NCBI GenBank assembly: GCA_950295325.1
Contig: OX485808.1
Location: forward strand, 23,210,527-23,270,526
Reading direction: 5' to 3'
Length of the DNA stretch: 60,000 nucleotides
Source of the DNA: Polytrichum commune
Taxonomy: Eukaryota > Streptophyta > Polytrichopsida > Polytrichales > Polytrichaceae
Shown: one piece after another, positions 25,798 to 36,400 of the stretch
Layout of the letters: each line of letters opens with the position of its first letter
Position numbering within the stretch: position 1 is the stretch's first letter
Made by a program: the position numbers and the translations under genes
Notes under the pieces: model-generated
Seen by the model: only the letters and a program-made list of their open reading frames with translations
What the model was told of the DNA's origin: nothing
Databases searched by the model: none

Positions 25798-26008
25798 TAA
25801 ATGTGTGTTATAGTTTGGAGTTGCGTAGTGCGATAGCTATTTAATGATAATGATAATGATGTGATATTTCTCCAAGCGAAGTCATTTATGTTCTATAATG
25901 TTTGAACCACCTATTGAACTTTCGTTAGTAAAAGTTGAACTCGAGAGTAAGATATTCTAGCACCGCATAACTCCAATAGTGACAAGCACTAGGTGAGGTA
26001 AATAGTGT
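25798..26008. mobile_element. C1 MITE copy, decayed ends
   Basis: AAGCGAAGTCATTTATGTTC, TTGAACTTTCGTTAGTAAAA and AGTAAGATATT are shared with the 10.4-kb copy. TGGAGTTGCGTAGTGCGATA and the inverse ACCGCATAACTCCA form the inner inverted pair. Confidence 0.6.
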
Positions 26009-26264
26009 GGTTTTGTTGGAAGACCGATTAAATAATTGATTAAATTGGTTGTTCAAGTCCCATGCAACGGTGATGCACCTTTTCGATGAGTGATGATACG
26101 TTTGGGTCATGGGTCTGGGTCCACCCCTCCTATCGATTGTAAGGGGTACCAACAAATATCTTTTGGAAAGTGCTTCTAGATACTTCTAGTATCCATGTAT
26201 AGTGGTCCTTCACACACCCACCCACATATATGTATATATGAATAAGCCTAGAAATAAGCACTCG

Positions 26265-26306
26265 TATAGATAGATAGATGGATAGATGGATGGATAGATA
26301 GATAGA
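26265..26306 (+). repeat. (GATA)n / (GATG)n microsatellite
   Basis: Alternating GATA and GATG tetramers over about 40 bp. Confidence 0.9.
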
Positions 26307-26713
26307 GCTTTGATAAGGCTAAGCTCTACCAAATTAAATGATTAATGCTTTCCAATTTAGTTCAATCCTCCTAGGATATGCAACATGCAAGTAGTATGAG
26401 TGATTTTTAGAGCTCATGTGAATATCTTATTCATTATTCAAGTGAAGAATCTTGTGTTGATTCAATGGTCATAACATGTTCCCCAATTATGTTGAAAGTG
26501 TGTTGACTATTGAACTTTTAAATGGCTATCATATTTTCGACACGCAATCCATTCTCTTTTAAAACACGCATTTTTTCATCTTTTCGGTATCCGTTCTCAA
26601 AGCCACACCAAACCATGTCCCACTCCAATCTAGGCAACCCAATCGGAGAAAAAATAACTGAATAAGGGTTGTCTATCTTATACTCACGCCTTATGTGCAG
26701 GCTTAAATGACCT

Positions 26714-26738
26714 TCACACACACACACACACACACACA
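26714..26738 (+). repeat. (CA)n microsatellite
   Basis: Twelve CA units. Confidence 0.95.
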
Positions 26739-27636
26739 TGTAATCCTCACATGTATGTGGGCGGAGCTAATTAGCCTCATCGAATGGCTCGGGCTTCGTG
26801 GCGACTACTAATTGGTTCGATTCACGTTAAACGGTCAATACGAATCTTGGTTTTGGTTTTGTTCTCATGGACCATGTCGTTTTAGTGCTTTTCTTTCCCT
26901 AACACACGATTCAACATTCTTAGTAACAAGTTTGGACACGTATATATAGAGGACCACCTTTTGGTTTTGATATTGTTCTTGTGTTATAGTGTGAAGTCGT
27001 TGCATGACATCACCGTGCAAGTGACGGTAACTTACATTCATTGACCTTCCATGAAACACGGGTGAGAGAGAGAGAGAGAGAGACCACATGGGAAGGGAAT
27101 CCCAAGGTCGGGCCAATGGTATGGGCCTCATCACGCAAACCAATGTAGTAGGGTTTAGACTACACACTACGGACTCCCTACAACTACTACTACCACCACC
27201 ACTACTAACGATTCTTCTACTAATTGTCGAAAGAAAAGAAGAAGAAGAATAATAATAAGAAGAAAACGTTTGTAAATTATTGGGCCAAGTGAGTGAGTGG
27301 GCCACATGCAAGGCCACTTCTCAAATCAATGGGATACGGAGGTCGTTGGCTTGAGCCCGAGGTAAGTATGAATAATAATGTTCAAGGGCCATCCAATGGG
27401 GCACGAACTTTGAGGAAATGGATTGATCCAAGGGTCAACAAACCAACCCCATGGGTGTACGTTTCGTTTATGAGCAATTGGTGCCCCGCCCTTCATCACA
27501 CTTCCGATTCACATGACTTCTCTTTTTTAAAGGGTTTCCCATTAAGTTAGTTTCGGGGGACGGGAGGCTTGTGGGCCTCCATACCCACTTGTGCGGTGGC
27601 GATGCGGGCCTATGGGTGGGGTGAGGGGGGGGGGGA

Positions 27637-27888
27637 GGAGCACGGTAATAAATGGGGTTAAAATAGTGTGGGTGTGTCCTATTGCGTGGTTCAAAGCTCC
27701 CTCCAAAAGAGGGTCAATGATACACGGAAGCCTCTCCTCTTGCTTAGCACGACTCACGGATCCCTCTTTTGATCACTTTAAGAAACACAAACAACCATAT
27801 GATAATGCAAAGTTAGGTCACTCCCCCCCCCCCCCCCTCAAGTCACTCACCTTCTCCTTCCTTATAATTTACCTACCCCCCCCCCCTT
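27637..27888. repeat. Cluster of poly-G/poly-C runs
   Basis: Runs of 11 G at about 27625-27635, 15 C at about 27823-27837 and 11 C at about 27876-27886. The last abuts the C2 MITE copy. Confidence 0.9.
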
Positions 27889-27890
27889 GC

Positions 27891-28270
27891 CACACTAAAT
27901 ATGATAGTTAGTGTCGTATGGCAATTTCGTGTCATTGCGGTAACTTTTCTAGTGTTCGCGAATATTTATCATCCCAACTTACTTTCAGTTCATCCGATGG
28001 CCAATTGTTGAACCAAAGGTTGGTGTAATAGTTTGCATCCTAACAAAGACGTGATGAAATAGTGTCATGGATGATTGATTTTTGGATGAAAATCACTTGG
28101 TAAGTGACGACACTTGCAATGTTGTGAATCTATAATGCCCCCGATTTTATTTCTCACAAGGATTGACAAATAATGTTAGGTTACCATTTAGTGTTGGCGA
28201 CACTTCACCGCGGTTTACGACTAGTAGTGAGGAAAGACAATTAGAGTTGGTGACACTAAGTATCATGTTT
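27891..28270. mobile_element. C2 MITE copy, inverted, longer form
   Basis: The reverse complement of about 28130-28270 aligns with 5710-5860 (AATTGT, GTAAACCGCGGT, AGTGTC, CCAACACTAAATG). It carries an extra roughly 50-bp segment that the 43-kb copy lacks. Its left edge abuts a poly-C run. Confidence 0.65.
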
Positions 28271-28588
28271 ATTTTACCTATTTGGAAAGGGCAAATGTTG
28301 GGATCTCAATAACATTCAATTTATACCTTGATTGTGGAAGGAAACATGGACCCGGTTTAAGTGAAGATGGAACTATAACCATCAAACATGGTTGAAGAAG
28401 ATTCATAACATTGCTTAGTTAGGTGAGCCCCGGGCATCTATGGCTTTGATACTTGACAAAATCCAAATATCATGTTGAACACGATATTCAATATTTTGAG
28501 AGAGTGGGATCCTCTCAAAATAATATTGGCCATTTGGACACCTAAAAGTCATGTTAGGTTGATAAATACTAGATTATACTTCAGACGT

Positions 28589-28703
28589 GTAGTTTCCATT
28601 AAACTGAGAGTATGTTAAGCTGGGAAATCGACTCATTTAGGTTGAGTCGACCTAAATGAGTCGATTTCCCAGCTTAACATACTCTCATTTTAATGGAAAC
28701 TAC
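28589..28703. repeat. Near-perfect long hairpin: 54-bp arms, 7-bp loop
   Basis: 28589-28642 and 28650-28703 are reverse complements over 54 bp with a single mismatch (28604 against 28688). The innermost 38 bp pair without error around the loop TGAGTCG. A transcript from either strand would fold into a stem like a young miRNA or siRNA precursor. It could equally be a fold-back insertion. No flanking target duplication was recognised. Confidence 0.95.
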
Positions 28704-30536
28704 GGCGGAATTTACGGCGGAAAATCAAATGTTATTTTTTTACTTGTACTCTACAACTTTCCAGTGGTTTTCATTTCATTCTTAGATTAATAGTTTGCTT
28801 TATGTACTCTCAATTCACTGGAAAACTCTCATTTTAGGGGCCATTCACGGTTAGGGTACTACTTTTGGCCGTCTAACGGAAAACGGACTTTTTTGGATAA
28901 CTTCACATGCTTGGTATGCTTAGATTTGTATTGTGAAGCATATTTTGGATCATACCTACATTTCATACTCCATATCGAGTACACTAACAAAGCTAATTTA
29001 GAAGGAATAGGGTCATCTAAGATATCCTTTTGATTCCTTAAAGGACATTCAGGAGTGCTGTCTTAATTGTTCACCTTAAGATCAAGGAATGAAAAGGACA
29101 ACAAGAATCAATCGGAATGATCCCAAATTTTTTCCTCACACTCATCGTTCAAGTGTGTACCAATAGAACCAAATATGTATTGAATAGCAATTGCCCAACT
29201 TTACATGTGGCACCAAACAAGTCCAAATATACATATAATCACGGCCACACGTAAAAGGAACGTCTAGTATTAGAATTGGACAAAAAAAATTATATGAATG
29301 GACACATGACACTTTTACCAAGGTACCAAGATACATAACAGGAAATAATTGACCACCAATGCACACCTAAATAGCAAAAAAATGCCACTGATGTGGCCTA
29401 GGGTTTAGGGTTTAGGGTTTAGGGTGATTATTAAATAATAATAAAAATATTTCTTGATAAAGCTTATGAACTATCTACTTATTTATGTAAAATTTATTGA
29501 TCAAATAGTAGTAAATCATGATAAAAACCAAGATCAATGCGACAAAGTCCTGAAGTCCTGTGTCCCGAAAGTAGTACCATGATCGTGAATGGTCCCTTTA
29601 ATGAATATTTTGTTGTTGAATATGAGATGGAAGCTTTGGTTTTGATTAGGTGGCACAACCTATATAGGCGGTCTTTGGGAATAAGTGAGCCAAACATGAC
29701 ACAAGAATTAGTGTTACCCAATAATAGACTAGTAAACATACATGTGAGCTATGAAATGTTGTGTTGTATTTTGTTATGTTATGTTATGTTGTGTGATGAT
29801 TTGTCATTCACCAAAACAAAACACAACAATCAAATAAAATGAAGCGCACAAAATTTGTTTCTCGTATTGAGTTCCACTCTTCCAATTAGGATTCGATCAA
29901 GGAAATGACCTCAATTTGTTGTTCTTCTTATTAGTAATCCTTGTTCGGTGTCGTGGAACCGTTGGGAGGCAAACATGTGAAGTTAAAAGGATGCACTTGA
30001 GATGTTGCATCAAAAACCGTGGATGCATTTTCGAGTTGTTCGGGTGGGAGATTTTTCAATAAATGGAATCCTTGTTGCGTTTGTGAGTGGGACCGTGAAC
30101 TCAAATATCAAGGACTAGTAGCATATCTAATCCATGCGAGGCGCCCACCCGGCCCAATGCGGTTGATATTTTTAGAGGCAAACTTTTCTATTGTGTGACA
30201 AATTTGGATATGTGTAGGGTCCGAAAGGACCCCAAACTACCGGAGGATAAGTGGAGAGGTACTCATAATCGAATGGAGTGGTTGGCAGTTCAATGCCCAG
30301 CCGTGAAATCTTCTGTCAACTTGACAAAAAAACTAACTAGGTGGCCACCATGTTCCGAAATAATAACAAAATATTAATACAATTATAATGCAATTATAAT
30401 AACAATAACAACACACTATTAATAACAATTTTTTATTTGAAATAATCATAAAACATATGTAGGCAATCATAAAGTCAATATGCTCAACATTTAGGAATAG
30501 TTACACAAATAAGTTAGGCTATATGACAATGTCAAG
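28704..30536. other. Intergenic, no supported gene
   Basis: Contains the telomere-type tract at 29.4 kb and TTATGTTATGTTATGTTGTG at about 29774. Frames at 29494-29842 on both strands overlap and are not convincing. Confidence 0.55.
29399..29425 (+). repeat. Interstitial telomere-type repeat, (TTTAGGG)n, about 4 units
   Basis: CTAGGGTTTAGGGTTTAGGG and on to AGGGTGA: the plant-type telomere heptamer in tandem. It is far too short to be a chromosome end. Degenerate relatives are GTTAGGGTTAGGGTAAGGGT at about 16027 and TTTAGGGTTTAGGG at about 16674. Confidence 0.9.
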
Positions 30537-30863
30537 TACACTAAATACTCCTCTTATTGTGGGCCACATTAATTTTCTAGAGCCCATGTTAATTATCACA
30601 GTGAAGATTCATGTGGGCCAAATTGATTTTCAGCACACACTAGTAGAAAATTAGCTTGGGCCACATTAATTATTTTTTTCTAGAAATTAAATGTGGATGG
30701 TTGTTCTATTTTGTGCTACTTTTGTCCTAAAATTAATATTCAATGTAAGGGTCGGAAGTCTTCATGAAGACTTAGGGGGGAGGCCCAAGGTCTTTGACCA
30801 CGGTGATTTCACCTTGACTATAAAATTAGTGTCGCCCACGCTAATGGGACTATATTAATGTAG
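30537..30863. mobile_element. C3 MITE copy, inverted
   Basis: TACACTAAATAC at left and the TTAATGTAG end at right. GTGGGCCACATTAATTTTCT, AGTCTTCATGAAGACTTAGG and GCCCAAGGTCTTTG are the inverse of the 25.4- and 42.6-kb copies. Confidence 0.7.
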
Positions 30864-31611
30864 TTGATTTGCCTGGTCTTGCTTGCAAAATTCAACGGTT
30901 TGTGATCTTTGATATTCTTCAAATAAGGGCCAATTTACACTAGAGTTTGAGGGCCCATGACTCGTGATATACAACATCTATGATTAATCAAGAAGTTGGA
31001 GATGGTCAAAGTTGGCATTTACACTAGATCGTGAGGGCTTGGGGGACCAAAGCAATTCGAATGACAAAAATAACACAATTGAAGTAAAATCGAACTAAAT
31101 TCAAGTCCGAATTATTGCATGTTTACTTCTATCATAGGATCGTACAATAAGATTATATGGTAAGATCTTCCGATAGAGTATGCAAAGTTGATTATGATAA
31201 TATTATAGAAGTTTTTTATTGTGTTTTCATGGTTCAATATTTTTCTACGTATTTAACATAAAAAATTAGATCATTGATTTTTCCATCATATTTTAATTGC
31301 ATAAACATTCGAGTAATAACTAGGGAATCATATATCTCCCATTTTTTTTTTGGTATATTAGAAGTGTATCGACAAATTTGCCAGTAGAATTGAAACAACC
31401 AAAATGTCCAAATTAATAAGTCCAAGTTTACTTAAATACGCCATAAGCATATACATGGCATCCCACACGACATCAAGTGCATAATGTTTCATGGCCCACT
31501 AAATATTGTGTCAGACTATCAAAGAGAGGTGGTATGTTGCAAGACTGGGGGCTATGACAATCAAGGTATATGTGTTTGATTTATGTCCAAAACTCTTCTA
31601 AGAATATAGTA

Positions 31612-32111
31612 GGGGTTCCATAGGATACACACACACAAGACTGAGAGCCCGTGACCATTACATTTCAAGCACTCTCATTGGTGGAAAAAGCAGAGCCGGT
31701 CCAAGTTCGCTTCACACTACGCTCGAGGGACCAATGAAGTACGAGAATGCAAGATGGATGTCAATTCTACATGGATTCCTACATGGCATCGAATGGATCA
31801 TGTTTCATGGTCGCTTGGACTATTTTCAAAAACCACCTCTTGGAGGTAGGCCTCACACAAAACCGGGAGACCATGGCACTCCAAACGCTCACAACCATTG
31901 GTTTATTCTATTTTATCATGTCCCGCATAAATAGAAATTCATTGAAATAGCAGTTGGTTGAGGGCCCGGTTACATGTGACTTCACGTCACACTTGAGGAT
32001 CCGTGACCCCACTACATGATTTTGGATGTGCGTTGGGACGGCCTTTGGACACTTTCTTTGGGCTCTCACAATTTCATGGTCACGGCTCTTGGCTCGTGTG
32101 TGAAGTGGCCG
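31612..32111 (+). mobile_element. Harbinger/Tourist-like MITE, family H1 copy B
   Basis: Collinear with copy A along its whole length, including the GGATACACACACAC variant near the left end. The right end is GTGTGTGAAGTGGCCG followed by TAA. Ends are degenerate, and no open frame spans it. Confidence 0.75.
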
Positions 32112-32449
32112 TAACACTCGTGTTTAGTGCCAACGATAAAGCGTTGGAAAGGGGATCATTCAATGGTGCACTAGAAGTTTTGTGAGTTCGGAACTTGTAA
32201 GGTAGTCAAACGAACTCACATGGATTTTCCCGACCTAGTCACTCATCACGTGCCTTTTTGAGCTCCAAGAGTTTAGGGGGACGGACGAGCGGCCCAACCG
32301 GGGGGGGGGGGCTTTTCACTTTTCACTTTACCGTTTTTCTTCTACGCGGCTCAATCACACCATCATCCTTATCTAAGCTAGCCCACCAATGCAATGAAAA
32401 GGAAGCACATGTTCTCTACATGATGGATGGACGGGCGTTGGGGAGGCCG

Positions 32450-32810
32450 TGATGTGGCGAGAGCGTGACCGTTGGATCCAATATCCCATCCCAAGCTCCA
32501 ACTAGAAAGCTCCCAAAACCACGCCCCTTGCGTTTTGATTTCCTTCCTCCTCCACACAATGCCTTTGATCCCCTTTTCCAACATGCAAGAGTGAGGTGTT
32601 GGCACTTTCGGACGGCAATGGAGGGCTCCCATTGGCTCGCGGAGTGAGGAAGGGTGGCACTTTTGGGGCTTGGATGGTGGGGAGAAACCAAAGGGGAGGG
32701 AAGGGTAATAAGCCAATGGGATTGGCAAGCCAGTGTCCGAAAAGGTTGAAAATGAATCCCTTCCATATATATATAGAGAGAGATTGAGAAAGTTTGTAGG
32801 CCACATGCCT
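32450..32810 (+). promoter_or_regulatory. GC-richer block with CCAAT motifs and TATATATATA, no downstream gene
   Basis: GCCAATGGGATTGGCAAGCC at about 32710 lies about 50 bp before TATATATATAGAGAGAGA at 32766. This is a promoter-like arrangement, but nothing codes downstream. Opposite-strand frames (32378-32806) overlap and look like products of GC composition. Confidence 0.25.
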
Positions 32811-33356
32811 ATTGCTAGCTAAGCCATTTCATTATGCACGTGTTTACGCCCTAGAAATAATGAATAAAATTCGGTTGAACTATATGAGATCGACACATGG
32901 GCACCCAACCAACCGCTAGGCTTCAAGCTTCCCTCAAGAAGAGGACCCATCACCCACCACATTTTTCCTAATAGTCCACCCACGCTTACTGGTGGGGGTC
33001 ACCGGTGAACGGTGAGTACCAGCACTGGTTGCATCCAGTGGTTCTCACTGGCTAAACCAACTCTAAAAGTGATCCCATGATGGTAGGAACTGTTCACTGA
33101 TGGCTTGCACCATTAAGTGTGGGTGGGCTATAAGTTACTTGGTTGTGACCTTGGCGCGGGAGGTTTCACGAGTTGAATATATTTAAGGCAATTAGAAGTT
33201 GGGTTCTTATGTTAATTCCCTAGGGATATACACATAGTTGAAATAAAAAGAAGTTGTGCATGTGTCAACCCTAATTTAATGCCTATCTATACAAATTTGT
33301 GGTTCATCATAAAAGCATACACGTTTAAACTTACAGATTAGAAATAGTCTCAACTA

Positions 33357-33470
33357 CCATTGTCCCACTTTAATATGACACGTTTGGTCGCACATGAAAG
33401 TGCTTTATTATTTGAATGTCATATTCTTGATAATATGACATATCGGCCTCAAATGTCGTATTATTTAGGC
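33357..33470. mobile_element. Second end of the pogo-like element family (partial or decayed copy)
   Basis: After TA at 33355-33356 the sequence CCATTGTCCCACTTTAATAT, continuing GACACGTTTGG, matches the right terminal repeat of the element at 55,402-56,140 in inverse orientation. Internal GATAATATGACAT and GTCGTATTA motifs are also shared. The opposite end is uncertain. A degenerate candidate lies near 34600-34655 (CCTCTATTATATGACA and GAGTGTCATAGTA). Confidence 0.45.
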
Positions 33471-36400
33471 TTTTCAAGAAATGGCCTATTTTAGTGTAAA
33501 ATGCCACTTTGTAGACACAATAAAGATACATGTATGTATGTAAGAGAATTTTATATTGAAGAAATATGCTCGCAACGTCACACGATATGGAGTCTAAAGA
33601 AGATATAGTCCCATGTGATGTCTTCACCCTATCACACATTACGAAGTGAGAATCTATTGTATTCTCCGGATGTTTACTGATGCTGGAAATTGACATCTTG
33701 TTCAATTTATCCATAAAATATTGCATTCATCAAATCTACAACTGAAAACTCTGAAGAATGCTCCACATCAAACTTTTGATAGTACGTACGTGGGCATACT
33801 CATGGGCTTGAGGAAGCTTGACTATTGGTGTTGGATAGTCATCCAAATCATTCTCATCCATTGGTTCTTTATTCAAATCTAGGATTCAAATGGACTTTTC
33901 TACCCCATTCCAAATCCACCAAATCAACCATGCCTTGAACACATCCTTCCCATCACAACATTCAATATTGAATCTAGGTTGCGAGATCAACCTATGAAGC
34001 TACAATCCATTATTCAATTGCAAGATTCAAAAGATCATTATCCAATCATCTGAATCATTGGCAATTATCACTCCCCTATCTAAACCTAATATGGAGAGGA
34101 GGAGTCCTTATACCCGAAACCCCTAACCATCTCAATTGTCTTTGAGTACCAAACACCGCCTCACCCACCAAAATTGTAACCTAAAGCTGCCTACACCAAA
34201 GATCTAACCAAGATTCCACCACCTACCGCTAGCCTCTTCCATTGCAAATGAATGAATTCCCCTAATACCACCAATATGCTTCCTAATTAACATAACATTC
34301 TCCCTTAAACACCTTCACTGACTCTCACCTACCAATTAGTGTAAGTAAGGCACTCCACCCAATTGTCAATCAAAACTCATGAAGAAATTTGTAACAAGTG
34401 CTTAAGCTTATTTGAATTTTCTTCGATTATGCTTCAATCTCCACCCAATCCTAAATATTCAAAAGTGCAACATGTCTTATGGAACCAATGAACCGACATC
34501 GATAATTGAGTGGAATTAAGCTAACCCACCGATGATCCTAAGGTAGATCCTTCATGTGGTTCCCATCACTCATGGACATTAATAACCTCTATTATATGAC
34601 AAATCGGACCTAAACATGTTACATTAAGAGTGTCATAGTAGTAATATGGGGGTAAAGTCCCACTAAAAAGTTTGGTCGACATGAAATGCATCATATAATC
34701 AAGGTGCCATGTTATTGAGGTGAGATTGTATTTGCACAAGTTGGAAAAAATGATTAAAAATGATTAAAATGATTATAACCTCTACCACATGCTTATAGCT
34801 TTCATTGCATTAGTTATAGCTTCTATTGCATTAAAAATAACTTTATATATCTACAAAATGAAGAAAAATATTACCCCGTCGCTATGTATATACCATGTTC
34901 TTAAATAATACTCCTTTTGTGCACCCACATGGATAGTTATAGCTAACATTGTGTGCATCCCTGGGTGTTAATCCTTTCGGTTATGCAATCACTTGGCCCC
35001 ATTCCACTCGCTAAGTAGATTCCCATTTTAGTTGGATGGTGTTGATTTGAGACATGATGAGGGCTTGACAAAGTAGTTGTCAAGGTCCTAATGTGGAGAC
35101 AATATTCTTTGTGTTAGGGTTTTCCCCATTATCAAAATATTGAGATGCATGTAACACTCCAAACCCAAAACATGAGCTCGAACATGGCATCTATGCCCAA
35201 TATGAGAGACCACTCATCCAATCAATGAGCTTTGACATACCTCTAAAGTCTAAATTTTCATCATTGGAACTCACCACACTATCATAAATTTGTGCAAGAA
35301 TCATTTTGTTTGTTTTAAAATGACCACGCCACTCCATTATCCAAACTTGAAAACCTCGACTTTGCAATCATCGAACCTTCTCAAAATACGGCCAAACTTT
35401 TGGAGATTGGTTTTCCCATGTGCATGTTATGGACTTATGTTTGGCATGAGTGTGGTCAATTTCAACAAAAGTGGTCTTAAAGTCTCATGATATTAAGGAT
35501 GGCTTGAAATTTTCAAATCTCATCCCTTCTAGTCTCGTGCAATATAGGGGTTCGCTTGGCATAGTGAATACGATTGTTGGTTACCCTCAAGACCAAATCG
35601 AGTATTAACACGTGTCCATGGCAAATTTGTTTCATTAACACAAGAATAGAAAAGAAAAATTAACACACGATTTCACAAGAGAACTATAAACATAACTAGG
35701 ACATTGAAACCCTAGAAGGAGCCAAACTCAAAGGGAGCAAATGGGCTAAATGGGCTAGCATTTTGTGACATGCCCTTCAAAATCGATAACCACAAGGCAT
35801 GGTATGGTATGGTGCTACGATTATGTTTAAGTGATTTAAGGTATGCAGGTTTTATTTGGCGATTTTTCTTGATTGGACACCTATGTTTAGAAGTGACTGA
35901 ACTACGTTTTCAAATCGTATTGACCACTCCACACTCAACAACAAACATAATTGTGAGGACCCATGTTTTCAGTTAAGCAATCAACGGACATGCACTAATG
36001 ATAATCATAACTAAATCGTAATGAACTCATATATTCAATCCGGTTTTTGTCGGTGCTTCATCATAGATATGCTAATAGAGTTATCCATACAAACCTCCAC
36101 AGAGGGATAAACCCATGGGTTTGATCTTTCTTTGAGGAAACTTTTTCTCGTATGAGCTCGTTAGTTCGTCGTGTATTGGAGCTAATTTTGAAAGTTGGGC
36201 GATGTTTCTTTTTTCCACCTCTCAAACTTTGAGAAAGCTTGAAGCTCTACATAAGGGTACGCACATGGCACCCGTTGTCCTACATCCCAAATCAACCTAT
36301 GCAAAACTAGCTTAGCCCACCCATCCTAGTAAGACAAGCTAGAAACCCACTTTTAAATAGAACTAAGAAAAACATGGGTGATGTTGTGTTAATTCTCATA

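Larger units (their letters stand above)
26009..27890. other. Intergenic, simple repeats and short frames
   Basis: Holds (GATA)n, (CA)n, a (GA)n at about 27064-27081, an (AAG/AAT) run at about 27236-27262 and poly-G/C runs. Overlapping frames at 26865-27317 and 27293-27550 have no recognisable domain. Confidence 0.5.

Noticed and set aside
26865-27317. 150-codon minus-strand frame
   Set aside because: Runs through (GA)n and (AAG)n simple repeats; Ser/Tyr-rich low-complexity translation, no family resemblance.
29399-29425. Possible chromosome end or telomere
   Set aside because: Only about four heptamers, with ordinary sequence on both sides. Interstitial repeat.
30925-31045. GGGCCAATTTACACTAGAG..GGGCCCATGAC, resembling H-family MITE ends
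   Set aside because: No matching inverted partner or target duplication found. Too degenerate to call an element.
32378-32806. 142- and 116-codon minus-strand frames
   Set aside because: They overlap each other and other frames in a GC-richer block. Low-complexity translation, no recognisable domain.
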